From Butyrivibrio fibrisolvens (GTDB taxonomy: Bacteria > Bacillota > Clostridia > Lachnospirales > Lachnospiraceae), in NCBI RefSeq assembly GCF_023206215.1, contig NZ_CP065800.1, positions 1,736,001 through 1,800,000 on the forward strand: 64,000 nt of DNA. Reading direction: 5' to 3'. The notes beneath the pieces were generated by a model, which was given only the letters and a program-made list of their open reading frames with translations, did no database searches and was not told the origin of the DNA. This document shows, in pieces, positions 26,503-35,244 of the stretch (position 1 is its first letter; each line of letters opens with the position of its first letter). The translations under genes were made by a program, and so were the position numbers.

Positions 26503-27945
26503 ATGGGCGTTTTAGATAATTTAGAGCCAAAGTCAGTATTTCATTTTTTTGAGGAGATAACACAGATCCCTCATGGATCAAATAATGTTCAGATGATCAG
26601 TGACTATCTTGTGAAGTTTGCCAAGGATAGGAATCTTGAGTACATACAGGATGAGACCAGAAATGTTATCATATTCGGTGAAGCTAGTGAAGGATATGAA
26701 GACAGGGAGCCGATCATCCTTCAGGGGCATATGGACATGGTAGCTGTTCATGATGCTGATTATGATATTGATATGGCTACTCAGCCTTTAAAGCCTGTTA
26801 CAGATGGTGATAAGATCTGGGCTGAGGGTACATCTCTTGGTGGTGATGACGGTATTGCTGTTGCTTATTGTCTTGCACTTCTTGATTCTAAGACAATTCC
26901 TCATCCTAGGCTTGAAGTTGTTATAACAACCAATGAAGAGACTGGAATGGACGGCGCATTTGCGATAGATCTGTCTCCATTAAAGGGCAGAAAGCTTATC
27001 AATATCGATTCTGAGACAGAGGGTGTACTTCTTACATCTTGTGCAGGCGGAGCAAGATTTTATGCAACTCTTCCTGTATCTAAGGTTAGCAGAAGCGGTA
27101 TGCTATATGATATCGAAGTGTCAGGCCTTCTTGGTGGACATTCAGGTACAGAGATAATCAAAGAACATGGTAATGCTAATATTCTCCTTGGAAGAATTCT
27201 TGCTGCAGTTTCTGACAAAAACGATATTTCACTTGTTTCGATAAATGGCGGAGTAGCTGATAATGCAATTCCGGTTAATGCAAAGGCAACTATAGTAGTG
27301 CCTGAAGATACAAGTAAAGAAGCTGCTTTAAAGGCAGTAAAGGACCTTGAAGCTATCGTTAAGAGTGAACTTGAAATCAAGGATCCTGATGTTAAGTTTA
27401 CGGTAACAGCAAGAGAAAAATGTACTTTTGACTGTCTTGATAACGCTTCAATGAAGAATGTATACAAGCTCATATTATCCTTACCAAATGGTATCCAGGC
27501 TATGAGCGCATCTGTTCCGGGACTTGTAGAGACATCTCTTAATCTTGGAGTTATTGTAAGTTCTGATAACGAAGTGACACTTGAGTATGCTGTTAGAAGT
27601 AGCGTAGATAGCAGCAAGGATGCTCTTCTTGACAGACTTGTATACATTACAGAGGCATTTGGAGCCAAGGCCAAGATCACATCATCCTATCCGGGATGGC
27701 CATTTAAGTCAGATTCTAAGCTTCGCGAGCATATGATAGATGTGTTTAAGAAGATTTACGGCCGTGAGCCTAGGATAGAAGCTCTTCACGCAGGTGTAGA
27801 ATGTGGACTTTTTGGTCAGAAGCTTGAGGGACTTGACTGTATCTCTATAGGACCTGATATGGAAGGTGTTCATACTACATCAGAGAAACTTTCTGTAGCT
27901 TCTGCAGCCAGAACATTTGAATATCTGTGCGAAGTCCTTAAGTAA
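26503..27945 (+). CDS. pepD: Aminoacyl-histidine dipeptidase (M20 family)
   Basis: A 480-residue cytoplasmic zinc dipeptidase that cleaves Xaa-His and other dipeptides. The metal and catalytic motifs of the M20 family are present: GHMDMV, SLGGDDGIAVAY, TNEETGMDGA, NIDSE and LHAGVECGLF. A dimerisation insert lies near the middle (SGLLGGHSG). ATG 26503, eight bases after AGGAGG, is preferred to an in-frame TTG six bases upstream. Confidence 0.92.
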   Translation: MGVLDNLEPKSVFHFFEEITQIPHGSNNVQMISDYLVKFAKDRNLEYIQDETRNVIIFGEASEGYEDREPIILQGHMDMVAVHDADYDIDMATQPLKPVTDGDKIWAEGTSLGGDDGIAVAYCLALLDSKTIPHPRLEVVITTNEETGMDGAFAIDLSPLKGRKLINIDSETEGVLLTSCAGGARFYATLPVSKVSRSGMLYDIEVSGLLGGHSGTEIIKEHGNANILLGRILAAVSDKNDISLVSINGGVADNAIPVNAKATIVVPEDTSKEAALKAVKDLEAIVKSELEIKDPDVKFTVTAREKCTFDCLDNASMKNVYKLILSLPNGIQAMSASVPGLVETSLNLGVIVSSDNEVTLEYAVRSSVDSSKDALLDRLVYITEAFGAKAKITSSYPGWPFKSDSKLREHMIDVFKKIYGREPRIEALHAGVECGLFGQKLEGLDCISIGPDMEGVHTTSEKLSVASAARTFEYLCEVLK

Positions 27946-28083
27946 TTGATCTGATCATAGTGTTTATTATAAGTGTTTTTATCATAGTTTGGATGTACTG
28001 GCTTTTGATTTGAAAAAGATCTTGAAAGAGACAGTATACTATAAAAGTGATAGAAATAGTTTTAACTTTTGCGATGTTATATT

Positions 28084-28120
28084 AGTAGCCAAAATTTTTT
28101 GAAAATTTTGGCTACTTTTT
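28084..28120 (+). terminator. Strong intrinsic terminator between pepD and the TetR gene
   Basis: AGTAGCC plus an AT run (from 28084) pairs with its complement ending in GGCTACT (28109-28115), followed by a T run. It lies about 140 bases after pepD. A weak promoter-like pair (TTGAAA about 28010, TATACT about 28035, spacer about 19) precedes it, so a very short separate transcript is possible but unproven. Confidence 0.75.
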
Positions 28121-28152
28121 TATATTCCATTTTACGATAATGAATGATAAAA

Positions 28153-28221
28153 TGGAAACCAAGGAAAATGATTAAGTTTCCAAATGTTAAAAATGTTTAT
28201 TTGGTGCAAGCATATGGAAAC
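28153..28221. promoter_or_regulatory. Possible operator repeats of the TetR regulator
   Basis: TGGAAAC at 28153-28159 and GTTTCCA at 28176-28182 form an inverted repeat, and a third TGGAAAC occurs at 28215-28221 just before the regulator gene. Repeats of this kind close to a TetR gene are often its autoregulatory sites. Confidence 0.4.
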
Positions 28222-28253
28222 GTATAAAGAATATTTTTTATCGGAGATGAGTT

Positions 28254-28814
28254 ATGGATGAGACACAGAAGAAGATACTGGAGACTGTAATAGTTGAATA
28301 CAAGGCTAAAGGCCTTAAGTTTACTATGGATGACATTGCCAAAGAATTGCATATGAGCAAGAAGACCATATATAAGATCTATCATGATAAGGAAGAGATG
28401 CTCGATAGCATGGTTGACTATGTATTTAATTCTATTAAAGAGAGTGAGCATGCTATCTTGAATGATAATAGTCTTACTACTGCTCAAAAGGTTAGCAAGA
28501 TACTTATTGCTCTTCCTGATAGTTATCAGAATGTGGATTTCCGTCTGATGTTCCAGCTTAAAGACAAGTATCCAAAAGTTTATTCCAAGATTAACGATAG
28601 ACTTGAAAGCGACTGGGAAGAGACTATAGCTCTAATAGAACAAGGTATCGAAGAGGGCAGTATCAGACCTATTTCTATTCCTACTCTTAAAGTGATATTC
28701 GAAGCAACTGTAGAGAAGTTCCTTAGTTCTGATGTTCTTATCAAATTTAATATGGAATACCAGAATGCACTTAATAACATGATAGATATTCTTATGGATG
28801 GCATTAGAGCTTAA
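28254..28814 (+). CDS. TetR/AcrR-family transcriptional regulator
   Basis: A 186-residue repressor-type protein. Residues 5-55 form the TetR helix-turn-helix (YKAKGLKFTMDDIAKELHMSKKTIYKIYHDKEEML). The rest is an all-helical ligand-binding and dimerisation domain of unknown specificity. The ATG follows CGGAGATGAG. The alpha-galactosidase starts 42 bases downstream in the same direction, so the two are likely co-transcribed; whether the regulator controls it is unknown. Confidence 0.88.
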   Translation: MDETQKKILETVIVEYKAKGLKFTMDDIAKELHMSKKTIYKIYHDKEEMLDSMVDYVFNSIKESEHAILNDNSLTTAQKVSKILIALPDSYQNVDFRLMFQLKDKYPKVYSKINDRLESDWEETIALIEQGIEEGSIRPISIPTLKVIFEATVEKFLSSDVLIKFNMEYQNALNNMIDILMDGIRA

Positions 28815-28856
28815 TCAGGGGAACAGAACATTATATATTGGGAGTGGTGACTTGCT

Positions 28857-31298
28857 ATGATCATTGAGAGAAATGGATGTTTTTTGCTTCAGACTTTGCA
28901 TACATCGTATCTTTTTAATATTTTAAAATCCGGACATCCGGAGCATCTTCATTACGGTGCTTCAGTGATATCGGAAACGCAATATGAGGAATTTCTAAAA
29001 GCTTCCTCCTTTGGAGATGGCTCAGAAAGTGAAGCTGCGTCTATATGTCTTAACAATATCTGTTATAGCCTTAGCGAAAAGCATCCTGCTGTAGGCGGGA
29101 ATATGATCTCATATAGTGATGATTTTCCGGGGATCGCGCTTGAAGATCTTCCTCTCGAGATAAGCTCTTTTGGTAAAGGAGATATAAGAGATCCATTTAT
29201 TCTTGTAACACATGAGAATGGTTCTAAAACTTCAGATTTTACATTTGAGAAGGCTTCTATTACTAATGATATACAAGCTCCTTCCTCTCTTCCGGGATCA
29301 TATGATGATAGTGTTAAGACTAGCGTCGGCTCATCAGAAGACTATGCTCAGCAGCTTGTTGTTACATATAAAGACAAAGAGTATGGAACTTGCCTTGAAG
29401 TTATATACAGTGTATATCCTGAATGTGATGTTATCACAAGACGAGCAGTCATAGTATCTGCAAATGAGAAGATTCACATAGACCGTATCATGAGTAACCA
29501 GATTGATTTTCATGAAAATGGGCTTGTGTTTACATCTTTCCATGGAAGATGGGCTGATGAAATGCATAGAACAGACAGTGTCTGCGATGGCGGAAGATGT
29601 GTATCAGAGGAGATGGCTGCAGGCGAATCCGGAAGCAGGTCCAATCCATTTGTCATGATCTCCCATAAAGATACTACCGAAGATAGCGGTTATTGCTATG
29701 GCTTTAACCTTATTTACAGTGGTAATCATTATGAGGCTCTTTCATCCAATGGATATGATAAGAGCCGTTTTATAAGTGGTATATCTCCGGCGACTTTTGG
29801 ATGGACGCTTGATAAAGGTGAGAGATTTGAAACTCCTGAAAGTATTATGACTTTTGATATGAATGGTGCCAATGGAATGAGCCGCCACATGCATGATTTT
29901 GTCAGAAAGCATATAGTAAGAGGAAAATGGAGAGATAAGAACAGACCGATCCTTATCAATAGCTGGGAAGCATCTTATTTCAGATTTACAGAGTCAAGTC
30001 TTTTAAAACTGGCTAAGGAAGCTGCAGGACTTGGAATAGAGCTTTTTGTAATGGATGATGGATGGTTTGGCAAGCGTGATGATGATAAAAGTTCACTTGG
30101 CGACTGGTATGAAAATAAAGACAAATTGCCGGGCGGCATAAGTGGTCTTTCCAAGAAAATAAATGATCTTGGGCTTATGTTTGGTATATGGGTAGAGCCT
30201 GAGATGGTCAATGAAGACAGTGACCTTTACAGAGCGCATCCTGACTGGGCTGTTCAGGTTCCGGGACATGCTCATTCCAAGGGTCGTAATCAGATGAATC
30301 TGGATCTTACAAGAACTGATGTTCAGGATTATGTTATCGAGTCTATGAAGAAGGTCTTTGGGTCGGGTGATATCTCTTATGTAAAATGGGATATGAATCG
30401 TATATTCTCTGACTGCTATTCTAAAGAACTTCCTGCAGACAGGCAGGATGAATTTATGCACCGCTATTACATTGGCTTATATCGCATTATGAAGGAATTG
30501 ACAGATTCTTTCCCTGATATATTGTTTGAAGGATGTTCTGCAGGTGGTAACAGGTTTGATCTGGGAATTCTGTGTTATTTTCCTCAGATATGGGGATCTG
30601 ATGATACGGATGCTATATGCAGAGCAGATATCCAGAGAGGTTATAGCTATGGATATCCTCAATCGACAGTAGGCGCGCATGTATCTGCAACTCCAAATCA
30701 CCAGACTCTTAACACAGTACCTCTTGAGACCAGATTTGACGTAGCCTCATTTGGATGCTTTGGATACGAGCTTAATCTGTGTGATATTACTGCTTCTGAC
30801 AAAAAAGAAATCAAAGATCAGATAGACTTTTACAAAAAATACAGACATACCCTTCAATTCGGGCATTATTACAGATTAGATGATGGAAGGTGTATTACAG
30901 TATCGGATGATGGCAAAAAGGCCATAGCATTTATGCTTCAGAGAGAAAGCAGACCTAACAGAGATGTTGTGACTCTTAGAACTTGCGGACTTGATGATAG
31001 CAAGACATACCATATCACTAACAGATATGTAGATATCGACCTTAAGACTATGGGTAGTCTTATCAATATGTTTACTCCGATACATATTAAACAGGATGGT
31101 ATTATACATAATATAGCTAACTCTGTTGTCAAAGTTCAGAATGAAAGAGAAGATATGACAGCTCCTGGTGCACTGCTTAACAGAGTAGGCGTAAGGCTTC
31201 GCCCCAAGTTTGGAAGTACCGGTTTTGATCAGGACGGCGATAAGACAGGAATCCTTAGGACGGGTGACAGCAGGCTGTATATCATTGAATCTGTATGA
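28857..31298 (+). CDS. Alpha-galactosidase, GH36
   Basis: An 813-residue cytoplasmic retaining alpha-galactosidase for melibiose/raffinose-type oligosaccharides or galactomannan fragments. An N-terminal beta-sandwich (to about 330) leads to the barrel with FVMDDGWFGKRDDD, the nucleophile Asp in YVKWDMNR (about residue 512), EGCSAGGNRFDLG and the acid/base region WGSDDTDA (about 580-586). A C-terminal beta domain follows. No signal peptide is seen, so the substrate must first be imported. It is longer than the common ~730 residues, mostly in the N-terminal domain. GGAGTGGTGA precedes the ATG. Confidence 0.93.
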   Translation: MIIERNGCFLLQTLHTSYLFNILKSGHPEHLHYGASVISETQYEEFLKASSFGDGSESEAASICLNNICYSLSEKHPAVGGNMISYSDDFPGIALEDLPLEISSFGKGDIRDPFILVTHENGSKTSDFTFEKASITNDIQAPSSLPGSYDDSVKTSVGSSEDYAQQLVVTYKDKEYGTCLEVIYSVYPECDVITRRAVIVSANEKIHIDRIMSNQIDFHENGLVFTSFHGRWADEMHRTDSVCDGGRCVSEEMAAGESGSRSNPFVMISHKDTTEDSGYCYGFNLIYSGNHYEALSSNGYDKSRFISGISPATFGWTLDKGERFETPESIMTFDMNGANGMSRHMHDFVRKHIVRGKWRDKNRPILINSWEASYFRFTESSLLKLAKEAAGLGIELFVMDDGWFGKRDDDKSSLGDWYENKDKLPGGISGLSKKINDLGLMFGIWVEPEMVNEDSDLYRAHPDWAVQVPGHAHSKGRNQMNLDLTRTDVQDYVIESMKKVFGSGDISYVKWDMNRIFSDCYSKELPADRQDEFMHRYYIGLYRIMKELTDSFPDILFEGCSAGGNRFDLGILCYFPQIWGSDDTDAICRADIQRGYSYGYPQSTVGAHVSATPNHQTLNTVPLETRFDVASFGCFGYELNLCDITASDKKEIKDQIDFYKKYRHTLQFGHYYRLDDGRCITVSDDGKKAIAFMLQRESRPNRDVVTLRTCGLDDSKTYHITNRYVDIDLKTMGSLINMFTPIHIKQDGIIHNIANSVVKVQNEREDMTAPGALLNRVGVRLRPKFGSTGFDQDGDKTGILRTGDSRLYIIESV

Positions 31299-31537
31299 TG
31301 ATTTTGTAATAAGATTTAGTTTTAGTATCCATGCGATTGGTATACTGGTTCATTCATAATGGATTTTTAGAAAATAGAATGATAGTTAAGGATGGATACA
31401 ATAATAGTACGCAATATAATTGCAGATGTTTATAGAAAATTAATATGATATAAGCCTTTTATATGCTTGCTTTATTATATTTCATAATGTAGAATTCAAC
31501 TTGATGTAGTTATTGATTATACGGAGGCTTTATTAAT

Positions 31538-31885
31538 ATGAGTTTAAGAGATATTTTATTTGGTAGTGACGAGGAGCTTGCTAATGCTCCTGTTAATGAA
31601 GAAGCAGAGAAGGCCGGAGCAGAGGCAGCTGCCAAAGCTATGAGCGATGAATCTTCTGAAGATAAAAAGGAAGGTGCTGATCTTATTACAACAGATATGC
31701 TTGTAGGCGAGATCATAGCTAAGCATCCTTCTACAGCACAGTTCCTTATGGACTGCGGCATGGAATGTATTTTCTGTCCAGCATCTCAGATGGAATCTCT
31801 TGGAGAGGCATGTGCAGTACACGGAATCGATGGTGATGAGATCTGCGCAGCTCTTAATGAGAAACTTGAAGAGTATAAAGACTGA
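31538..31885 (+). CDS. DUF1858 / redox-disulfide domain protein
   Basis: A 115-residue protein. After a charged, Ala/Glu-rich first half (about 1-48) comes a DUF1858 domain (ITTDMLVGEIIAKHPSTAQFLMDCGMECIFCPAS) with the typical C...C..C cysteines. This domain, also found next to hybrid-cluster proteins, is thought to form a redox-active disulfide. No redox partner is adjacent. CGGAGG stands before the ATG. The 239-base gap upstream holds only a TGG-TATACT extended -10-like site near 31338-31346. Confidence 0.8.
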   Translation: MSLRDILFGSDEELANAPVNEEAEKAGAEAAAKAMSDESSEDKKEGADLITTDMLVGEIIAKHPSTAQFLMDCGMECIFCPASQMESLGEACAVHGIDGDEICAALNEKLEEYKD

Positions 31886-31916
31886 TATATATGTTAAAGA
31901 AAGCATATTAAGTGAT

Positions 31917-31991
31917 AAAATCCCCCTATACATGATATTTGATGAGTTTCGATATCGTAATACTCATCTGTATGTCATGTATGGGGGGATT
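31917..31991. terminator. Large two-part hairpin, probably a bidirectional terminator
   Basis: A 17-bp outer stem (AATCCCCC...ATACATGA against its complement, one G-U) and an inner GATGAGT/ACTCATC stem are formed by 31919-31991. AT-rich flanks on both sides give short T runs in either direction. It lies between the convergent DUF1858 and TetM-like genes. Confidence 0.7.
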
Positions 31992-32019
31992 ATTTGATTT
32001 GTATTCAGATAGAAAGTAT

Positions 32020-32052
32020 ATACATTTTTGAATCTTTGATTCAAAAATGTAT
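32020..32052. repeat. Dispersed palindrome, copy 1
   Basis: A perfect 15-bp stem with a TTT loop: ATACATTTTTGAATC (32020-32034) and its complement (32038-32052). The same sequence, identical over about 35 bases, occurs at 37251-37287. Here it stands directly after the stop of the TetM-like gene and could also end its transcript. Confidence 0.75.
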
Positions 32053-32056
32053 GAAC

Positions 32057-34792
32057 TTATGAATCTGTACTATTAAGGTCTATATCTTTAAGAACATAGT
32101 TATGTAGCTTATTGTCTAGTGTCTCTATATGTTGCTGTCTTATCTGATCTTCTGTATTTTTTACCTCGTCCCAGAACTCTTTTGCAGGCATACGGATACC
32201 GCCAGCTCCTAATATGATAACCTGTTCGATTCCGTCAGATGTTGCAACTGTAACTTTATAGTTTTTCGAAAGCTCATGTGAGGTTCTTTCTATATATTGG
32301 TCTGCGGTTTCTGCTTCTTTGGTATATATTACATCAAGGTTATGGTATTTAAGGACTTTTTCTGATCCTCCATGAACCTTGTAGGCATCGAATACTAGGA
32401 TTATGTTCTCTCGTCTGTACCCTTGGAAATTAGATACTATATCCATAAGCTTGTCTCTTGCAGCATTTATATCTCTTTCTGCGAGAGATTTTAGATCGCT
32501 TGAAGCAAATAGTACGTTGTAACCGTCTATAAGAAGGTATTCTTTCTGACCATTTGCTTTTTTCTGGGCTTTGGCATCTCTTTTTTCATCATACTTGGGA
32601 TCAGATATCCCTTTGGGTTTGTCATCAGGAACTCCGTAGGTGCGTGGCCTGTCATCATCGTTATTGGTACGGCGGTCTTTAATTGGGCCGTAGGTCTTTT
32701 CGAAGATAGCCATGAGTTCATCCTGACCTGCCCTGTAATCACGCTCTTTCTCAGAAAAGGACCTGTTATCAACAACTGCCTCATTGGAAGTGCGAGCTTT
32801 GAATGCAGTAATGTTTTCAATGTCATACTCCATAGCGATGTTGCTGGGAATAGGAGTATTGTCTCCTTCAGGCCTCCACCCTGTATCTACATGCATATAT
32901 TTTCTGACATCATTCCATGGGATGACAGTGCCTACTCCGTGAGAACAGAAGACGGAGCTGCAAGGATTGTGGGTATCAAGCTCCGGATCGTAGTTGCTTT
33001 TGGCTATGACTTCTTCTGCGTTATGGCACGGGGCATAGCCTTTTAGTACGCAGGATATAGACCCTTCGCCGCTTGTGTAGCTTCTTACATCTTCTGCATA
33101 GTTTCCAAGGCATGCAGCGGGGATTGTACCTCTAAGGACAGTTTTGCCATTCTCTATCTCAGGTGAATTTACTGTGGCATTTCTTTGTGACAGATCAGTC
33201 ATGGCTCGTCCTACATTTTCAGAAGGAACTATAAGTTCATATCTGTACACAGGCTCAAGTAGTACAGAGTTCGCCATCATAAGTCCTTGTCGTACAGCTC
33301 TGTAAGTCGCTTTTCTAAAGTCTCCGCCCTCAGTGTGTTTTAGATGAGCCTTGCCTGATATGAGAGTTATCTTCATATCTGTGATCTCGGAACCTGTGAG
33401 AACACCTTTGTGTTTTTTCTCCTCAAGATGGGTCAGGACGAGTCTTTGCCAGTTGCGAGCCAGGATATCAGTAGGGCAGTTTGCTTCGAAACTAAGACCG
33501 GATCCAGGGGCAGAGGGCTCTAGCATTAGATGAACCTCTGCATAGTGTCTTAGAGGCTCGAAGTGCCCTACGCCTTCGACTGTATTAGCAATAGTCTCTT
33601 TGTATATGATACGTCCCTGGCCGAAATCTATGCTCATTTTAAAGCGGTCCATCATGAGTCTTTTTATGATCTCCATCTGAACCTGTCCCATAACTCGTAC
33701 GTATATATCGCCGTTTTCTTCAGTCCTTGATACGCTGAGCATAGGTTCTTCTTCCTGAAGGATGAGGAGGTTCTGCCAGACTTTGTAGGGATCTTCATCA
33801 TCAGGCAGCAGGATCCTACAATTTAATATAGGTTCTAGCAGCTCTTCGTGGTTTGATGCTTCAAAGCCAAGACCGTCGCCTGCTCTTGTGCCGGATAACC
33901 CTGCTATTGCACAGATTGTCCCTGCCTCGGCACTTTGCACCTGTTCGTATTTACTTCCGGAGTACAGCCTTATCTGTGATATCTTTTCTTCTCCAAAAGT
34001 ATCTCGTATTGATATACTTCCTCCTGTTATTTTGAGAAAAGATAATCTGGTTCCGTCACTGTCTCTGGAAATCTTATAGACTCTTGCTCCAAAATCATCA
34101 GGATATGAGGGGGTAGGGGCATATCTACACAGATTTTCAAGGAAAGCCCTGACGCCTTCACCTTTTAAAGCACTTCCATAGTAACAAGGAAATAGAAGCC
34201 TTTTGGATATCAGGTTTATTATGTCACTTTCCTTAATAGGGGTACCGTTAAGGTAGCTGCCTAGAAGGTTATCATCGCAGACTGCTATACTTTCACATAC
34301 CATAGGATCGTTGACTCCGAGAGTCATGTTTACAATGCTTCTTCCAAGACTTTGGCTTAGCAAGGCGGAGATTTCATCCATATCACTTCCCGGCTGATCC
34401 ATCTTGTTTACAAAAATAAAAGTTGGAACATTATAATGCTCAAGCAATGACCAAAGTGTCCTTACATGAGCTCCTACACCATCAGCTGCGCTTATAACCA
34501 GAATTGCTGCATCTAGGACCTGAAGAGTTCTCTCTGTCTCGGGAGAGAAGTCAATATGCCCGGGAGTGTCCATTAAAGTGATCTTACGATCAAAAGCTTC
34601 CAGTCTTGCCTGCTTTGAGAAAATGGTGATTCCTCGTTCTTTTTCCAGATCAAAGGTGTCTAAAAAGGCGTCACCATGATCAACTCGTCCGATAGATCTA
34701 ACAGCACCTGCTTCATATAATAATGCTTCTGATAAAGTTGTCTTACCGGCATCAACATGTGCCAGTATTCCTATATTAAGTGAGGTGGACAT
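32057..34792 (-). CDS. TetM-like translational GTPase fused to a Rae1/YacP-type (NYN/PIN-like) ribonuclease domain
   Basis: A 911-residue two-part protein. Residues 1-640 follow the TetM/TetO ribosomal-protection layout: AHVDAGKTTLSEAL (G1), ERGITI (G2), DTPGHIDF (G3), VNKMDQ (G4), then EF-G-like domains II-V. At the domain IV tip (about 478-492) it reads SGKAHLKHTEGGDF; the Ser-Pro-Val that TetM uses at the tetracycline site is not there. A charged linker (about 640-745) joins a complete YacP/Rae1 domain (about 748-890) with acidic motifs LLIDGYNVL, LVFDAYK, KEAETADQYIE and VATSDGIEQ. Rae1 in Bacillus subtilis cuts mRNA in the ribosomal A site. The fusion suggests ribosome-bound mRNA cleavage rather than plain tetracycline resistance. 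GGAGG lies 5 bases before the ATG. Confidence 0.85.
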   Translation of the reverse strand: MSTSLNIGILAHVDAGKTTLSEALLYEAGAVRSIGRVDHGDAFLDTFDLEKERGITIFSKQARLEAFDRKITLMDTPGHIDFSPETERTLQVLDAAILVISAADGVGAHVRTLWSLLEHYNVPTFIFVNKMDQPGSDMDEISALLSQSLGRSIVNMTLGVNDPMVCESIAVCDDNLLGSYLNGTPIKESDIINLISKRLLFPCYYGSALKGEGVRAFLENLCRYAPTPSYPDDFGARVYKISRDSDGTRLSFLKITGGSISIRDTFGEEKISQIRLYSGSKYEQVQSAEAGTICAIAGLSGTRAGDGLGFEASNHEELLEPILNCRILLPDDEDPYKVWQNLLILQEEEPMLSVSRTEENGDIYVRVMGQVQMEIIKRLMMDRFKMSIDFGQGRIIYKETIANTVEGVGHFEPLRHYAEVHLMLEPSAPGSGLSFEANCPTDILARNWQRLVLTHLEEKKHKGVLTGSEITDMKITLISGKAHLKHTEGGDFRKATYRAVRQGLMMANSVLLEPVYRYELIVPSENVGRAMTDLSQRNATVNSPEIENGKTVLRGTIPAACLGNYAEDVRSYTSGEGSISCVLKGYAPCHNAEEVIAKSNYDPELDTHNPCSSVFCSHGVGTVIPWNDVRKYMHVDTGWRPEGDNTPIPSNIAMEYDIENITAFKARTSNEAVVDNRSFSEKERDYRAGQDELMAIFEKTYGPIKDRRTNNDDDRPRTYGVPDDKPKGISDPKYDEKRDAKAQKKANGQKEYLLIDGYNVLFASSDLKSLAERDINAARDKLMDIVSNFQGYRRENIILVFDAYKVHGGSEKVLKYHNLDVIYTKEAETADQYIERTSHELSKNYKVTVATSDGIEQVIILGAGGIRMPAKEFWDEVKNTEDQIRQQHIETLDNKLHNYVLKDIDLNSTDS

Positions 34793-34844
34793 ATATCCTC
34801 CAAGAATATGCGTATTTGTAGTGAATATCGTAATTTAAATCATA

Positions 34845-34865
34845 GCATATGTGATGATCATATGC
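34845..34865 (-). promoter_or_regulatory. Possible operator/promoter of the TetM-Rae1 fusion gene
   Basis: GCATATG, 7 bases, CATATGC form a clean inverted repeat 53 bases upstream of the start codon. On the minus strand TTGCAA, a 17-base spacer and TATGCT overlap it, so a bound repressor would block this promoter. Confidence 0.35.
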
Positions 34866-34966
34866 ATTGCAATAACATGGATGGAACATAAAAAGATTCT
34901 AAAATATTACAAAGGTCATACAATAAGAGATATAAGTAAGGATTAGATGTGAATTCTGCTTTTGTT

Positions 34967-35010
34967 CAAAAAAAGAAATCGCACTGATGATCAAATCATC
35001 AGTGCGATTT
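34967..35010 (-). terminator. Terminator of tRNA-Pro
   Basis: Read on the minus strand, a perfect 16-bp stem (34995-35010 with 34976-34991, loop of three) is followed by a C and seven T (34967-34974). Confidence 0.85.
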
Positions 35011-35020
35011 CTTATCATAG

Positions 35021-35094
35021 TCGGAGTGACAAGACTTGAACTTGCGACCTCTACTTCCCTAAAGTAGCGCGCTAGCCAACTGCGCTACACCCCG
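35021..35094 (-). tRNA. tRNA-Pro (anticodon AGG)
   Basis: A 74-base cloverleaf: acceptor CGGGGTG/CACTCCG with discriminator A, D-stem GCGC/GCGC, anticodon stem CTACT/AGTAG with loop TTAGGGA, and T-loop TTCAAGT. The anticodon is AGG (CCU, and more if A34 becomes inosine). CCA is not encoded. A34 is unusual for bacterial proline tRNAs. Confidence 0.93.
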
Positions 35095-35175
35095 GCACAA
35101 GTGCTATTATATAACAGGGTTTTTGAAAAGGCAACACCTAATTTTTAAAAATTACAAATTTATTTTATAAAAGTT

Positions 35176-35217
35176 TTAGCACTCTCAGCTGGACAGTGCT
35201 AATTTTTGATATATAAT
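35176..35217 (+). promoter_or_regulatory. CIRCE-like operator over the mecA promoter
   Basis: TTAGCACTC (35176-35184), nine bases, then CAGTGCTAA (35194-35202) match the HrcA-binding CIRCE consensus in 17 of 18 positions with the right spacing. The promoter TGGACA (35190-35195), 16 bases, TATAAT (35212-35217) overlaps it. HrcA would therefore repress this gene until heat or misfolding stress. Confidence 0.75.
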
Positions 35218-35244
35218 ATACTTAATTGAGAGGAGTGAGGCAGG

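Noticed and set aside
32057..34792. Acquired tetM-type resistance gene on a conjugative element
   Set aside because: Codon use resembles the neighbours, no transfer genes or attachment sites are nearby, and the extra nuclease domain and altered domain IV tip argue for a resident factor.
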